Shown: piece after piece, positions 53,616-64,000 of the stretch
Layout of the letters: each line of letters starts with the position of its first letter
How positions within the stretch are numbered: the first letter of the stretch is position 1
Source: Meconema thalassinum
Taxonomy: Eukaryota; Arthropoda; Insecta; Orthoptera; Tettigoniidae
Length of the DNA stretch: 64,000 bases
NCBI GenBank assembly: GCA_946902985.2
Contig: OX336395.1
Coordinates: 291,953,065 to 292,017,064 of the forward strand
Direction of reading: 5' to 3'
Translations under genes and position numbers: made by a program
The notes under the pieces: model-generated
The model's input: only the letters and a program-made list of their open reading frames with translations
Told to the model about the DNA's origin: nothing
Databases searched by the model: none

Positions 53616-55626
53616 AGAAACTGAAAGAAGGGGATAGAAGGGTCGAGTACCTCAAAATGGTAAAGGAAGGAATTCCAACAGATGAAGAAAGAGGGGTGGA
53701 AGAGGAATGGGCTAGATTTAAGAAGACACTAGTAGGTGCAGAAGAAGCAGTATGTGGGAGGACAAGTAGTAAGAAGAGGTGGAAGGAAACACCATGGTGG
53801 AATGAGAAGACAAAAGATATAGTAAGGGAAAAGAATAGAGCCTTTAGGAGGTGGTATCAAAATAGGACGGTAGAGACAAGGGAAGAGTACCAGGAAAGAA
53901 AGAAGGAGGCGAAGAGAGTAGTGGCTGAGGAGAGAAGAAAGTGGATGGAAGAGTGGACAAAGATGATGGAGGATAGTAAAAAATAAGAGGCGGAAGGATC
54001 CTACGGATTATGTTAGAATGGTGAACAAAAGGGGACAAGAGATAGAAAATAGGGAAGAACTGAAGAAAATGTGGAAAGAATATTTTGAAGAACTTCTGAA
54101 CCCAAATGGAAACCACGGCGAGGAGGAAGAAATCGGGGAAGAGGAAGATGAACTGCAAACAGAAAAGGACTTAACATGGAAAGAAGTGGAAGATGCAGTG
54201 AGGAAGATGAAAGGAGGGAAGGCACCGGGTGTAGATGAGTTGAGTGTGGAGATGGTGAGAGCAGCAGGAGAGGTGGGGATACAATGGTTGTACCGAGTGA
54301 TGAGGACAGCATGGAAGGAAAGGAAGACCCCAGAGGACTGGAAAAAAGGAATAATTGTCCCGATCTTCAAGAAAGGTAGTAGAACATAATGCAGAAACTA
54401 CCGGGGAATAACACTGAGGAGTCATTGTGCAAAGATATTTGAGAAAGTTTTGGAAAGGAGGATTAGGACAAGGATAGAAGGAGGGATGAGGGAAGAGCAA
54501 CATGGCTTCAGAGCAGGAAGGTCCACAGTGGATTTGATTTTTGTTGTAAGGCAGTTACAAGAGCAGCACTATGAGTATGGAACAGATCTACTGATGGCCT
54601 TCCTAGACATTGAGAAAGCATATGACAGTGTATGCAGAAACAAAGTATGGAAGTCCCTGGAGGATAGAGGAGTAGAGAAATGGACTATAAAGAAGATGTA
54701 CAAAGGAAGTGTGAGCTGTGTGAAAGTGGGAGGAGAGAGATCGGACTGGTTGGAACAGAGAAACGGCCTGAAACAAGGAAGTGCACTGTCACCGTTACTT
54801 TTCATTGTGGTGATGGATGACATAATGACCCGAGTGGCACAAGTAATTGGGGAAGGAAAGATGAAAGCAATGGTGTTTGCAGATGATTTGATGATTTGGG
54901 GAAACAAGGAGGAGGAGGTACAGGAACAGTTGGACGTGTGGGAAGGAATAATACAAGGATATGGGATGAAATTTAGCATAAATAAGTGTGAGATTATGAT
55001 CACAACAAGGAAGAAGGAAATAACCACAACTGGAATAACAATTGGTGGGGAACAGCTGAAGAAAGTGGAGAGTTTCAAGTATCTGGGAAGTCTGATACAA
55101 GATAATGGAAGAAACTATAGAGAAATAAATGAGCGGGGGAGACAGGCAGAAGCATACCGGAGGAGTGTGAGAAGCATGTTATGGAGCAAGGATGTCTCTC
55201 AGAACAGCAAAAAGATCATATATTGGACGTACTATGTCCCTATCCTGATGTATGCCTCGGAGACCTGGGTTATGAAAGGAAGGGAGAAGAGCAAAATACA
55301 GGCCAGTGAGATGAGGTTCTTGAGAAGCAGTATTAGAGCTACACATTACAGGATGGTATAGGGAAATCTAGACTTAGATGGTATGGACATGTAAAACAAA
55401 TGGAGGAGAAGAGGATACCCAGGAGGATACACGAGACGAAGTGGGAAGGAAAGAGACCGAGTGACAGGTGGCTGAAGGGGGTGGAAGAAAGCGTGAAGAA
55501 GAGAGGAGAAGACTGGACAAGGGTGGAGGCTGAGAGATAGTGGGAAGACAGAAGACGTTGGAGAGGCTTGTGTTCCAAACAGACCCGGCCAGTGGCTGGA
55601 AACTGTGCAAGATGATGATGATGATG
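53616..55626 (+). pseudogene. RTE-type LINE copy A3, 5'-truncated
   Basis: Starts in the linker (KLKEGDRRVEYLKMVKEGIP) and ends (GAT)n. Relative to copy A1 it lacks 32 bp near 53977, which shifts the frame; a TAA at 54388 replaces a Glu codon; RT then reads on from GFRAGRSTVDLIFVVRQLQE through FLDIEKAYDS, GLKQGSALSPLLF and FADDLMIWG (about 54880-54905). A deletion near 55340 removes about 45 bp, and the C-terminal block follows frameshifted. It has no pogo insertion. Confidence 0.87.
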
Positions 55627-55820
55627 TAACCTATGGCCTAGAAACAATGGTTACTAACAAGAGGCAAAACAGTAGGATCGAAGTAACTGAAATGACATTT
55701 TTGAGAACACCTCTCCAGAAGACTAGAAGAGATAAAATCCGAAACTTGAAAATGAGGCAAGAACTAAATATAACGGAACCATTAGTACAAAGGTCGAGAT
55801 TAAGATGGTTACAAGAAGTA
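55627..55820 (+). pseudogene. RTE-like LINE C-terminal fragment, another family
   Basis: Reads VTYGLETMVTNKRQNSRIEV, TEMTFLRTPLQKTRRDKIRN, then EPLVQRSRLRW: the YGSETW...K..RI...EM.FLR...RLRW region of RTE-like proteins. Directly follows the GAT tail of copy A3. Confidence 0.75.
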
Positions 55821-55870
55821 TAACACAATTTTCACTCAGCAAATCAATACTTTACTTTACTAAAAATTCT

Positions 55871-55916
55871 ATAGGTATATGTTTCGGAAACTTGATATGT
55901 TTCCTTCTCAGCCCAT
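55871..55916 (-). ncRNA. Degenerate hammerhead motif of the PLE terminal type
   Basis: Minus strand: stem I ATGGG with CCTAT, core CTGAGAA (position 8 changed to A), perfect stem II GGAAAC/GTTTCC, GAAAC, stem III ACATAT (one mismatch), A at the cleavage position. The terminus AGTATTGATTTGCTGAGTGA follows to the left. Probably inactive. Confidence 0.55.
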
Positions 55917-58820
55917 ATGTTGGTGTTGTACCCGATACCTATTTTAGGCTATCGGCTACGCCAGCTGACATTAAGCTATAGTTGAGGTTTTGGAAGGCAA
56001 GCTGATAAGATAGCGCATCGATCGCGTCAAGAAGAAAGCCAAGATGACGTAGGAGGTCAAGAATCAAGGAGGCATTGAAATCTGTGAGAAGATAGAATTA
56101 TTAATAAAGATGTGAAGCTTTATTGAAATGTATATGGGATTATAATAAGTTAAAACAACTTAGAAGAGTATATATGACATGAATTATATGTGGAAATAAT
56201 TTTATGGAAATAAGTTATTGTATAACAGAACAGCCGAGAGGAGTCGGGTTCGAGACTATCTTCGTGACGTGGGAGCACTGTGGTGGGGGAGAATCAGCCA
56301 CGTGCCGCTCGGAACTCATAAGCTGGGACGCAGCGCTTAGCAGTTCAGTTAGGCTCAACGAGGCGAGCAGTACAGAGCAGCTCTATAGCACAGCGAGACG
56401 GGCATTGAAGGTCACGCAAAACACGTAAGCCGTCACGGCAAGTGTAGGCGACATATCTCGCATCACCGAGCAACAGAGGCCGAGCGGGTCATCGATCCAG
56501 CCGGGCTAGCCGAGAGGACAATTGTAGATAGCCGGGGTATTTCAAAACCACACTGATCGCATATGAAGACTTTGTTTCAAGCTTCATTTCGACGTTGTTC
56601 GAACACAGGCTTTCACATTTAACATTATAACCATGCTGTTATATAATACATTCAAAGCGACTTTTTACTATTTCAAGTAAACTGAATGTTTAGCATAGGC
56701 TCTGATGAACATTACAGCGTGCATTTATAAGATTTTTATCTTATGCCATTTTCATGGATTACAAATTATAGACAGATACAGGGTGTATCGTAATCTGGAA
56801 CACTATCTAGTAAAATTTTTATTTTACTCAAATAGAACTTTGCAGTAAGTTGAGAGAGGACTTACAATTCTCAAACGGAACATTTATCGGAACAGTGGCG
56901 TATATTAGAAGAAGAGTAGGGGGTCCGCTGTTACCATGAACTTTTCGAGAAGGAGTTGGACGATATCCGCTATGGGTAATCCGAGGGTCAACATGATCGA
57001 GTAAACGTGAATAGAGACAAGATGGCACCACAGAGCGATGGATTCGGTTCCTGACGAGAGGAGTCCAACAGCTGATTCGCTTGGGATTTCGAAGGAAATC
57101 ATCATTTCATGGATGAAATGATATTCACGCCGATCTTACGAGAAATCTTTAGGTAGGGAAAATCGACGATCTTGGAAATTATATTACAACTGATAATGAA
57201 AGGTATTGTAAGAGTTCTATCTACCTGATACGATTATTTTCATGAATACTGGGCACACATGTATATTTTTCTAATAGGAGTGATTTGATTATTAAGACAT
57301 GGTTTGAATTTATATACTTCGAATTTGCTAGAATATGGAGTGACCATATGATATGGCAGGCATCATTATTCGATATTCTCACCGTTGTTTGACTTTATTA
57401 AGAAGATGTTTGATCTTATAGACATTTTTCCAGCTAGGATATTTTTCATGGATAGTTTTTTTTGTGTAACGAGTATTTCGAACTCGTGATCTGCAATTGA
57501 TTATCAGAAACTACTTCGTCAGTTCATTGCATACTAGCGAGTGTGTATTATTCATCAGTAGGGATTTTTTCCATTGGATTGTTTGGAGATATTAAGAAGT
57601 TATTCACTTTAGTGAATGAACGTCGCTTTTATATGACAACTAGAAACTTGTTGATTCCTTTCTGGTACATTCACTCATATAGTCCACGAGATGGGGTCTG
57701 TCGTATTTATACGATTGTATGGTGGTACTCGCCTTACCCATCGTTTAGGGAACTATCATCCAAGTCGACGGGGCGAGGTCCTTCGTATTTATACGATTGC
57801 ACGGTGGTTACACATCTTACTCGCCATTGAGGAACTCATTTTATCATCCGAATGTACACGAGATGTAAGTGAATTAAACAAGGAACTACTAGTCACATAT
57901 CAGTCGAAATTTTGTTAAATAAAGTAACGATAAATGTCAACAGGATTGCATTTAGTAATTCTTGTTTGCCAATCCAATATTTTGTTGCTATACTCTTTTG
58001 AGAGTAATTTCAGTTTAACAGCTATTACAGCTGATGCTTTGATGATTTTTATAATTGTGTTTGATACCTTTGAGAAGGATTTAAAGTAATTTAATCTTGT
58101 AAGATTAATCATTAATGGTCATAATTATTTTAAGGCAGATCAGTATTGCAGATTTTGATGTGAGAGATTATAGCACATTGGTGTTTTTCTACGATGTGAA
58201 TTATGAAACTTGTGAAAGAGAATTTATGCTATTTGAAAGCAAATATTAAACTACTGAAGTAATGTTTTTCCAATTGTTTAAGAAGTTGTCTAGATATGAT
58301 CAGAGTAATTACAGTCATTGGAGATTATGTGCGTTAATAATTTGAAGCCATTTATATATTTTTGTAGATCATGCAACGTGGTTAAATGAAGTTTGTGATA
58401 GGCATTTTGTGGAATTTGCCATTTGATAGTTGCAACGTTGATAAAGTATTTTGAAGCGGACATGAGGTCGTTGTACCCAGTCTAGCGTATTTGTTGAGAT
58501 TCATGCTGTATGTGCTGAATATTTATGGAGTTTTTGTAGCAATTCTTATATTCAAATGTGATATTTGGAATATTGAAGAAATATAATGTCGTTGTGGATA
58601 GTTAGATCCAACGTGATGTCGTGGAGACAATAATATTTTGGCATGATAATTAAATACGAGATATAACTTGGAAGTAATAAAACTGTAAGACAACGTTCTA
58701 TAAACCCTATTAAACAATTTGTTAGGAAATTAAACAAGTAAATGAAGTTGATAATACAAGATTTTCTGAAAATAATAATTAATGAAATAATAATCTGAGA
58801 TTTAAGCATATTAACGATCT

Positions 58821-58885
58821 GACCTAATGAAATAAAAATCAGAATGACCTAATGAAATAAAAATCAGAATGACTAGATGAAATAA
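58821..58885. repeat. Short tandem repeat, about 27 bp
   Basis: GACCTAATGAAATAAAAATC followed by AGAAT recurs twice and a third, altered time (GACTAGATGAAATAATAAAA). It lies in a longer stretch rich in GATGAATTAAAT-like words. Confidence 0.7.
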
Positions 58886-59830
58886 TAAAATTAAATAACC
58901 AGATGATTGAAATTTAAATAAGTTGATAAATTAAATTTTGAAATAAATCGATGAATTAAATAAGTGGATGAATTAAAGATTGAATTAATTAAACTGATTG
59001 AAATGAATTATTAGACGATTGTAATGATGATGAATAACTGAATTAGAAGGTGATGATTAATTAAAGAAGCTGATGATTAATGAATTTATATGAAATTAAA
59101 TAAATTTAATTGAGAGATGATTCGAAGGAATTGCAACTTGAAATGTGAATTTAAATGATGTTATGGTGATGAATTAACGATTCTGACAGGAATATTTGGA
59201 ATTTTGAAGTGAGAATTAATGTGAGAAATATTTAATTCGATAATAATGATGAGGATGACCAATGAGAATTTGAATTTTCTGTAATTCACAGATAAGAGAT
59301 TAATGACGATGTAAATATTGTAAATTAATTAGTCAATGTTTAGGAACATTAGATTAACATGTTCTACGTTCAAATTATACCATGCAAACCATAATTTATG
59401 TGATATTTAACATGAGTGATTATTATATGTGTATGTTTAGGCAGATTAGTAACTTAATTAAATCCACATTGATGTTAAATTAAAGAGAATTAGGTCTCAG
59501 GTTTCACAAATGTCAGTGACGAAAGACATAGTGCGACAGTGATCCTGAGAACCCAAGAGAACTTTATACATTTTTCTTGATAAGTGGATTGAAATAATTT
59601 TGCATTAGAAAGGAGATGGTTCGATTTTTTGGACAATGACAATTTAACTTTGCATTCGACCATACTCTTAGGTAGGATTTATATTTAAAATGTCTGTCTG
59701 ACTATCAAAGTAAAATAAATTTGTTTTTATCTTAGTTGTGATCTGATGATGGTGTGATGTTCCTTTTTCTTTCCTTGTCTTGAGTAAGGCTTATCCGGAA
59801 AGGAAGTGGTTTTGCTAGGAATTCAGTTGA

Positions 59831-59848
59831 TGGCGCCCATTTATATTT
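59831..59848 (+). other. Possible primer-binding site
   Basis: TGGCGCCCA begins with TGG, complementary to the CCA end of a tRNA, and resembles sites used with tRNA-Lys; it follows a CA after 5 nt. The bases after position 9 are AT-rich and do not extend a recognisable match. Confidence 0.35.
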
Positions 59849-60357
59849 GAATTATTTTTATTAACTTAAGCCCGTAACGACCCTAGAGATACTTTGTCTC
59901 GTGAAACCCACTGCTTTTTCAAGAATTCAACTGAATTTCCGACACATTCCTTATTTGACAAGAGGTTCATTTAACTCCGCTCTGTCCTGGAACTCCAGGG
60001 ATGTGATGTTATAGCAGATGGGTCATCGCATCCCCAGGACGAACGGGTACAGAGAGAGAGGGAGAATTGGCTTTATCCAACTAGTGGGGCTTTTCGATTT
60101 TGTTAATTCTATGGAATCACATCAGATTTAGATTACTGAGAGATTGATCTCAAGTTCATTTAAGTGTGTTACAAAATTTATTATACTTAGTCAGACAATG
60201 TACTTGTGTGCCCAATCCAGTGTTCATGTTAATCGTATTAGTAATATCATGTTAGTTATAAGATATTTTTCCCTATACCCAAGTGAATGCAGGAATTGAG
60301 ACATTGTGATGTGTTGTTGTCTAACGTCGCTATATAATTCTATATTGAAATATAATT

Positions 60358-63300
60358 ATGTTGCCAGAGGATTTAGCGAAGGTGTTAGGAGAGTTGCAGA
60401 CGGGTATGTCTGGAATTGCAGAAACCATTTCTAAGATGGAAACTGAAGTTAAAGAACAAATTAATAATTCAGAAGCTAGATTAGAGGCTAAATGTAAAGA
60501 GAATGTAAAATCATTACAGGCTAGTAATGAAGAGAATTTAAAATTATTGCAAACTAGTACTGAAGAAAACTTAAGGTTGTTACAGGCTAGTAACGAAGGT
60601 AATCTGAACGATAATTTAAAATTGTTAGAAACTAGGCTACAGTCAAATAGCAAAGATGAGTTGATGTTATTAGAGACTAGGCTACAGTCAAATAGTGAAG
60701 ACAATTTTAAATCGTTAGAAGAGAAATTACAGTCTCGTAGTGAAGAAACTAATACTGAATTAGAAAATAAGTTAACCAGATTAGAGAATAGTTTAACTTT
60801 GAAGAACAATGAGATGTTGAAAACTTTACAATTAGACATCATTGCAGTAAACATGAAAGGAGAGGAAAATGTTCAGATATTAAGGAAAAATATTATCGAG
60901 TTAGAAAATAGAGGGGAAGAAAATATTTTTACTTTAAGAACAGACGTTATGACCATACAGAAAGACATTAAGTCAGATGTATCGAAGTTGAGATTCGACA
61001 TCGATGGTTTAGTGGCAGATGTAGGAAAAATTCAAGATTGGTCTACCGAAGTATCTTTCGAGACTAAGATTAAGGGTCTAGAAACGAATCTAGGTAACGA
61101 AATAAAAGATTTGAAGACAGTAATTGGGACCATTAAAGATGAAGTCTTGGGAGAGGTCAATTCTAATATAAAGTCGTTAGAAAATCAATTGCAGAAGGAT
61201 ATTAGAAAGATAGACGACGATATAGAGCAAAAGGTTAACGAAAACTTAACTTTATTTAAAAATAGAGTCGGAGCAATTGTTGAGGAACGATATAATGAGG
61301 TCGATGCCGAAGCAAAAGAGAAACGGGACGGGTTAGATGAAAAATTAATCGCAGGTATGGCAAACTTAGAAGTTAGGTTTACGGAAAGCAAGGAAGCGAT
61401 GAAATTAGATTCAACACTATTTAGAACAGATGTTGATCTGTTGAAAGAACAAGTCGCGTTAGTGAAGAACACGTGCGAAGGAAAGATTGACAAGTTGAGG
61501 AACGATCTAGACGAAAGTAACAAGACGCAGGACGTTACATCGTTAGATGAGTTGAAGACTCAGGTCAAGAGATTAGCAGAAGACAGGGTGACTAAACTAG
61601 AAACCATAGTTAACAGTTTTACCAGTCAGAATGTAACATCAGGGGAAACATTGATGAATCAAACAGCGATAGACCGCAGTATGACGAATCAAGACACGAG
61701 CATGGTAGAAGACCGTCAAATGCAACCGAATGTGACATTCGAAAGGGTCAGTTCAACCCCTCAGGAGAATCCAAGTTCGAGTAGGAGTACGTCGAGTCCA
61801 AGTGAACGATATTCAGGTCCAGTCACAATTATAAGGAACCTAGATGACAAACCGAGAAAGTTTTCGGGAAATACAGGTGTTACACCAGTAGAATTTCTGC
61901 GAGATATTCGAGACTACATGGCGGAACACAGGGTAGCCAAAGAAAGAGAGCTAAGGATAGTAGAACGCGCCTTAGATGGATCTGCACTTACGTGGTTTAG
62001 AGCGTTCAGAAGCAACTTTGCGAACATGGAGCAATTTGCCATGGCTTTCTTGAGGAGATTCTGGAGTGCCGAGGATCAACTCAACGTAAGAGCGGAGATG
62101 TACTCTAAACGCTATTCTACGTCACATCCGACGCATTACGCCAACTACTTCACGTCACAGCTGGCTAAATTACAGTTCCTTATTCCTCCATTGCCAGAAG
62201 AAGAGCTTTTGCAAGCTATAGCGCGACAGTTACCGATAGAGGTACAGCGATCTCTGATAGCATCGGGAGCCAATACGCTGGAACATTATGATGACATATT
62301 GCGGCGGTTGGATTATACGAGCGCACAGGTTACACCGAGAAGTAATCGAAACGACAACAGAAACACGCAAGAAGTAAACGCGGTAGTCGTGGACAATGCA
62401 GTTCAAACGGATAGAAGGGATTCCTGGGAAAACCGACGGAACGATGGGAATCGAGGAAACATCCGTAATGCAAGAGGAAATGATCGATATAGAGGACCAT
62501 ATGAAAGGCCATACGATCAAGAAGCGAGAGATAACCGGTATAGGAATTATAACCAAAATTCCAGGTATCAGGACAGGAATCGGTATAATAACAGATATCG
62601 GGGAAGGAATAACTGGAACCAAGGTCAACAGTTTAATGGAAACGACCGACAGGAAGGCCGAAGAAACGATCCTAACGACAGAAGGGATAATCGTGGACAT
62701 GAAAGGTCAAGACAAGAGGATAGACAGCCTAGTGCACCACTCGAGGAGACAATGAGAGATGTCAATCGAGCCAGCACGAGTGGCGAAGAAAAAAAAAACG
62801 TCAAATTAACTCTAGAAGAAAATGAAAATCATTGGGAATCAATCGTCATCGTAGAAACATATCAGGTCAAGGACGAGGATTTAATCGAGGAAGAAGACAT
62901 AATACAACGGGAAAATAGACATGAATTGCCAGTTATTAGTGTGGAAGTCATGGGAAAAGAAATAAAGACACTTGTAGACACAGGAGCTATGGTGAGCTTG
63001 ATATCCATAGGTTGCCTGGATGAATTAAAATTATTAGGAAGAATTACAATGTTGCCAACTGTTGTTAGCAAAATTCAAGGGGTGATTCCAGACAAGAGTA
63101 TGAAATGTAAAAGTCAGGTACTTTTAGATGTTGGGATTGGAACCAGAAGTTTTGAACAGATGTTCCTAGTAGTGGGTCAACTACATTTTGACATGATCCT
63201 GGGAGTGGATTTCCTAAGTGAGAGTGGCCTGATCATAGATATGCAGAGTAGGCGCATGTACTTTCAAGAAGGGGTTATGGAAAATCAAGAATCGGAGATG

Positions 63301-64000
63301 ACATTCTTTAGAGAGGATATATTGGATGAAATTGTATGCAGCGTTGAAAGGTCTATAGAAGATAAAATTGGCATAACTAGTAAAATAAATCCAGAAATTA
63401 AGGGGCGGTTTGATCAAGTAATTTCAGAATATGAGGATATATTCAATGACAAACCAGGTCTCATAGAAAATTTTACATACAGCATCAAGTTGATGGATGA
63501 CAAACCATATCATAAAAATTTATATCCCATTCCGGATAAATGGAAGGAGGAAGTTAGCATAATGATAAGCGACATGGAAACAGATGGAATAATTAAGAAA
63601 ATGCCAACTGCTTATTTGAATCCTTTAGCTGTTGTCAAGAAACCTAACGGTAAGCTGAGGATATGTCTAGATGCCAGATCCCTTAACGAAAGAGTTCTTC
63701 CTGAACACGATAGACCACCTGTTATTCGTGAATTGTTACGCCGATTTAGAGGAAAGAGTGTCTTCTCGACAATCGATCTGACTAGTTCATATTATCATGT
63801 TGAGCTAGCAGAAGAGTGCAAACAGTACACAGGGTTCCTGTTTGACCATAAAACATACGTATTCAATAGGTTACCTTTTGGTGTGAAAAATAGTGGTCCG
63901 GTGATGATCCGAGCACTAGATCAAAATTTGTCAGATGCAGTTAAAGAGCATGTTGTAAGCTATATTGATGACCTGATTATAGCGTCTGAGACAGCGGAAG
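60358..64000 (+). CDS. Ty3/Gypsy-type gag-protease-RT polyprotein, open to the window edge
   Basis: 1214 codons without a stop, running off the window; the longest frame here. Residues 1-450: an unusual coiled coil with repeated 14-17-residue blocks (LLETRLQSNS appears twice near 90-120). Residues 502-650: Gag capsid-like region (KFSGNTGVTPVEFLRDIRDY, LDGSALTWFRAF, MAFLRRFWS). Residues 660-800: Arg/Asn-rich nucleic-acid-binding stretch without a CCHC knuckle. Aspartic protease: TLVDTGAMVSLIS (DTG 874-876) and MILGVDFL. RT: NPLAVVKKPNGKLRICLDAR, FSTIDLTSSYYHVELAEE, FNRLPFGVKNS, YIDDLIIAS (1202-1210). RNase H, integrase and 3' LTR must lie right of 64000. Gag and Pol share one frame with no shift. 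ATG at 60358 is the first in frame after an upstream stop. Confidence 0.93.
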   Translation, partial: MLPEDLAKVLGELQTGMSGIAETISKMETEVKEQINNSEARLEAKCKENVKSLQASNEENLKLLQTSTEENLRLLQASNEGNLNDNLKLLETRLQSNSKDELMLLETRLQSNSEDNFKSLEEKLQSRSEETNTELENKLTRLENSLTLKNNEMLKTLQLDIIAVNMKGEENVQILRKNIIELENRGEENIFTLRTDVMTIQKDIKSDVSKLRFDIDGLVADVGKIQDWSTEVSFETKIKGLETNLGNEIKDLKTVIGTIKDEVLGEVNSNIKSLENQLQKDIRKIDDDIEQKVNENLTLFKNRVGAIVEERYNEVDAEAKEKRDGLDEKLIAGMANLEVRFTESKEAMKLDSTLFRTDVDLLKEQVALVKNTCEGKIDKLRNDLDESNKTQDVTSLDELKTQVKRLAEDRVTKLETIVNSFTSQNVTSGETLMNQTAIDRSMTNQDTSMVEDRQMQPNVTFERVSSTPQENPSSSRSTSSPSERYSGPVTIIRNLDDKPRKFSGNTGVTPVEFLRDIRDYMAEHRVAKERELRIVERALDGSALTWFRAFRSNFANMEQFAMAFLRRFWSAEDQLNVRAEMYSKRYSTSHPTHYANYFTSQLAKLQFLIPPLPEEELLQAIARQLPIEVQRSLIASGANTLEHYDDILRRLDYTSAQVTPRSNRNDNRNTQEVNAVVVDNAVQTDRRDSWENRRNDGNRGNIRNARGNDRYRGPYERPYDQEARDNRYRNYNQNSRYQDRNRYNNRYRGRNNWNQGQQFNGNDRQEGRRNDPNDRRDNRGHERSRQEDRQPSAPLEETMRDVNRASTSGEEKKNVKLTLEENENHWESIVIVETYQVKDEDLIEEEDIIQRENRHELPVISVEVMGKEIKTLVDTGAMVSLISIGCLDELKLLGRITMLPTVVSKIQGVIPDKSMKCKSQVLLDVGIGTRSFEQMFLVVGQLHFDMILGVDFLSESGLIIDMQSRRMYFQEGVMENQESEMTFFREDILDEIVCSVERSIEDKIGITSKINPEIKGRFDQVISEYEDIFNDKPGLIENFTYSIKLMDDKPYHKNLYPIPDKWKEEVSIMISDMETDGIIKKMPTAYLNPLAVVKKPNGKLRICLDARSLNERVLPEHDRPPVIRELLRRFRGKSVFSTIDLTSSYYHVELAEECKQYTGFLFDHKTYVFNRLPFGVKNSGPVMIRALDQNLSDAVKEHVVSYIDDLIIASETAE

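Larger units (their letters stand above)
55919..60357 (+). mobile_element. Probable 5' LTR and leader of the Gypsy-type element
   Basis: No gene is found here, and the long gag-pol frame follows. A likely LTR end is ...GGAATTCA at 59818-59825, 5 nt before a primer-binding-like TGGCGCCCA at 59831. The left LTR border is not fixed: TGTTGGTGTT at 55919 and TGAATTATAT at 56180 are both possible. A GC-rich patch at 56230-56530 holds an arthropod initiator-like TTCAGTT (56345). Also present are a duplication with TTCGTATTTATACGATTG (57698 and 57781) and AT-rich tandem DNA at 58800-59100. The 3' LTR lies outside, so none of this is confirmed. Confidence 0.45.

Noticed and set aside
60330..62700. Minus-strand frames 60330-60854, 61185-61523 and 62230-62700
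   Set aside because: Antisense of the Gypsy-type gag-pol frame, which has clear protease and RT motifs on the + strand.

Overview
The window is nuclear DNA from a TE-rich arthropod, most likely an insect with a large genome. Evidence is spliced exons with GT/AG borders, Penelope-like, RTE, I, Jockey and CR1-type retroelements, P/THAP, pogo, mariner and hAT transposons, and tRNA-derived SINEs with Pol III boxes. There is no operon structure and no sign of bacterial DNA. The exact order cannot be fixed from the sequence; a polyneopteran-like genome is my guess.

The one recognisable host gene is the mitochondrial ATP synthase inhibitor IF1 on the + strand. An exon at 4425-4572 carries the end of the presequence and the start of the inhibitory region, and an exon at 26184-26318 carries the rest and the stop. 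The first exon must lie left of the window. The intron between them is 21.6 kb and consists mostly of mobile DNA: a Penelope-like element, SINEs, a Jockey-like LINE split by a hammerhead-ribozyme element, a 146-bp-periodic repeat, a P-like transposon, a CR1-like LINE split by an RTE LINE that is itself split by a pogo element, an RTE-like fragment, an I-type LINE and a second pogo derivative.

Layout: 1-3286, a 40-bp satellite split by a 2.86-kb solo LTR; 3287-4424, small repeats; 4425-26560, the IF1 3' half with its TE-filled intron; 26559-31735, a DUF4817-type transposon, a mariner with filler DNA, a SINE and a degenerate ribozyme; 31736-36880, a minus-strand hAT transposase interrupted by an RTE LINE interrupted by a pogo element; 38125-38760, a repeat fragment and a textbook hammerhead motif; about 39775-42898, an RTE-type LINE with an intact 951-codon ORF; 43082-43500, a THAP pseudogene; 44458-44506, another good hammerhead; 44690-52809, tandem and alternating repeats with GCTAGT ends; 52810-55820, Penelope RT pieces and RTE LINE copies; 55919-64000, a Ty3/Gypsy-type element whose gag-protease-RT reading frame is open from 60358 to the window edge.

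The most interesting theme is ribozymes. Hammerhead-type motifs occur at seven sites (ten copies): two canonical (38710-38752, 44458-44506), the rest degenerate or variant. They sit in Penelope-like elements and in a 305-bp tandem/inverted retrozyme-like insertion with a 12-bp target duplication. Several nested insertions restore an intact target when removed on paper, so the relative order of insertion events can be read.
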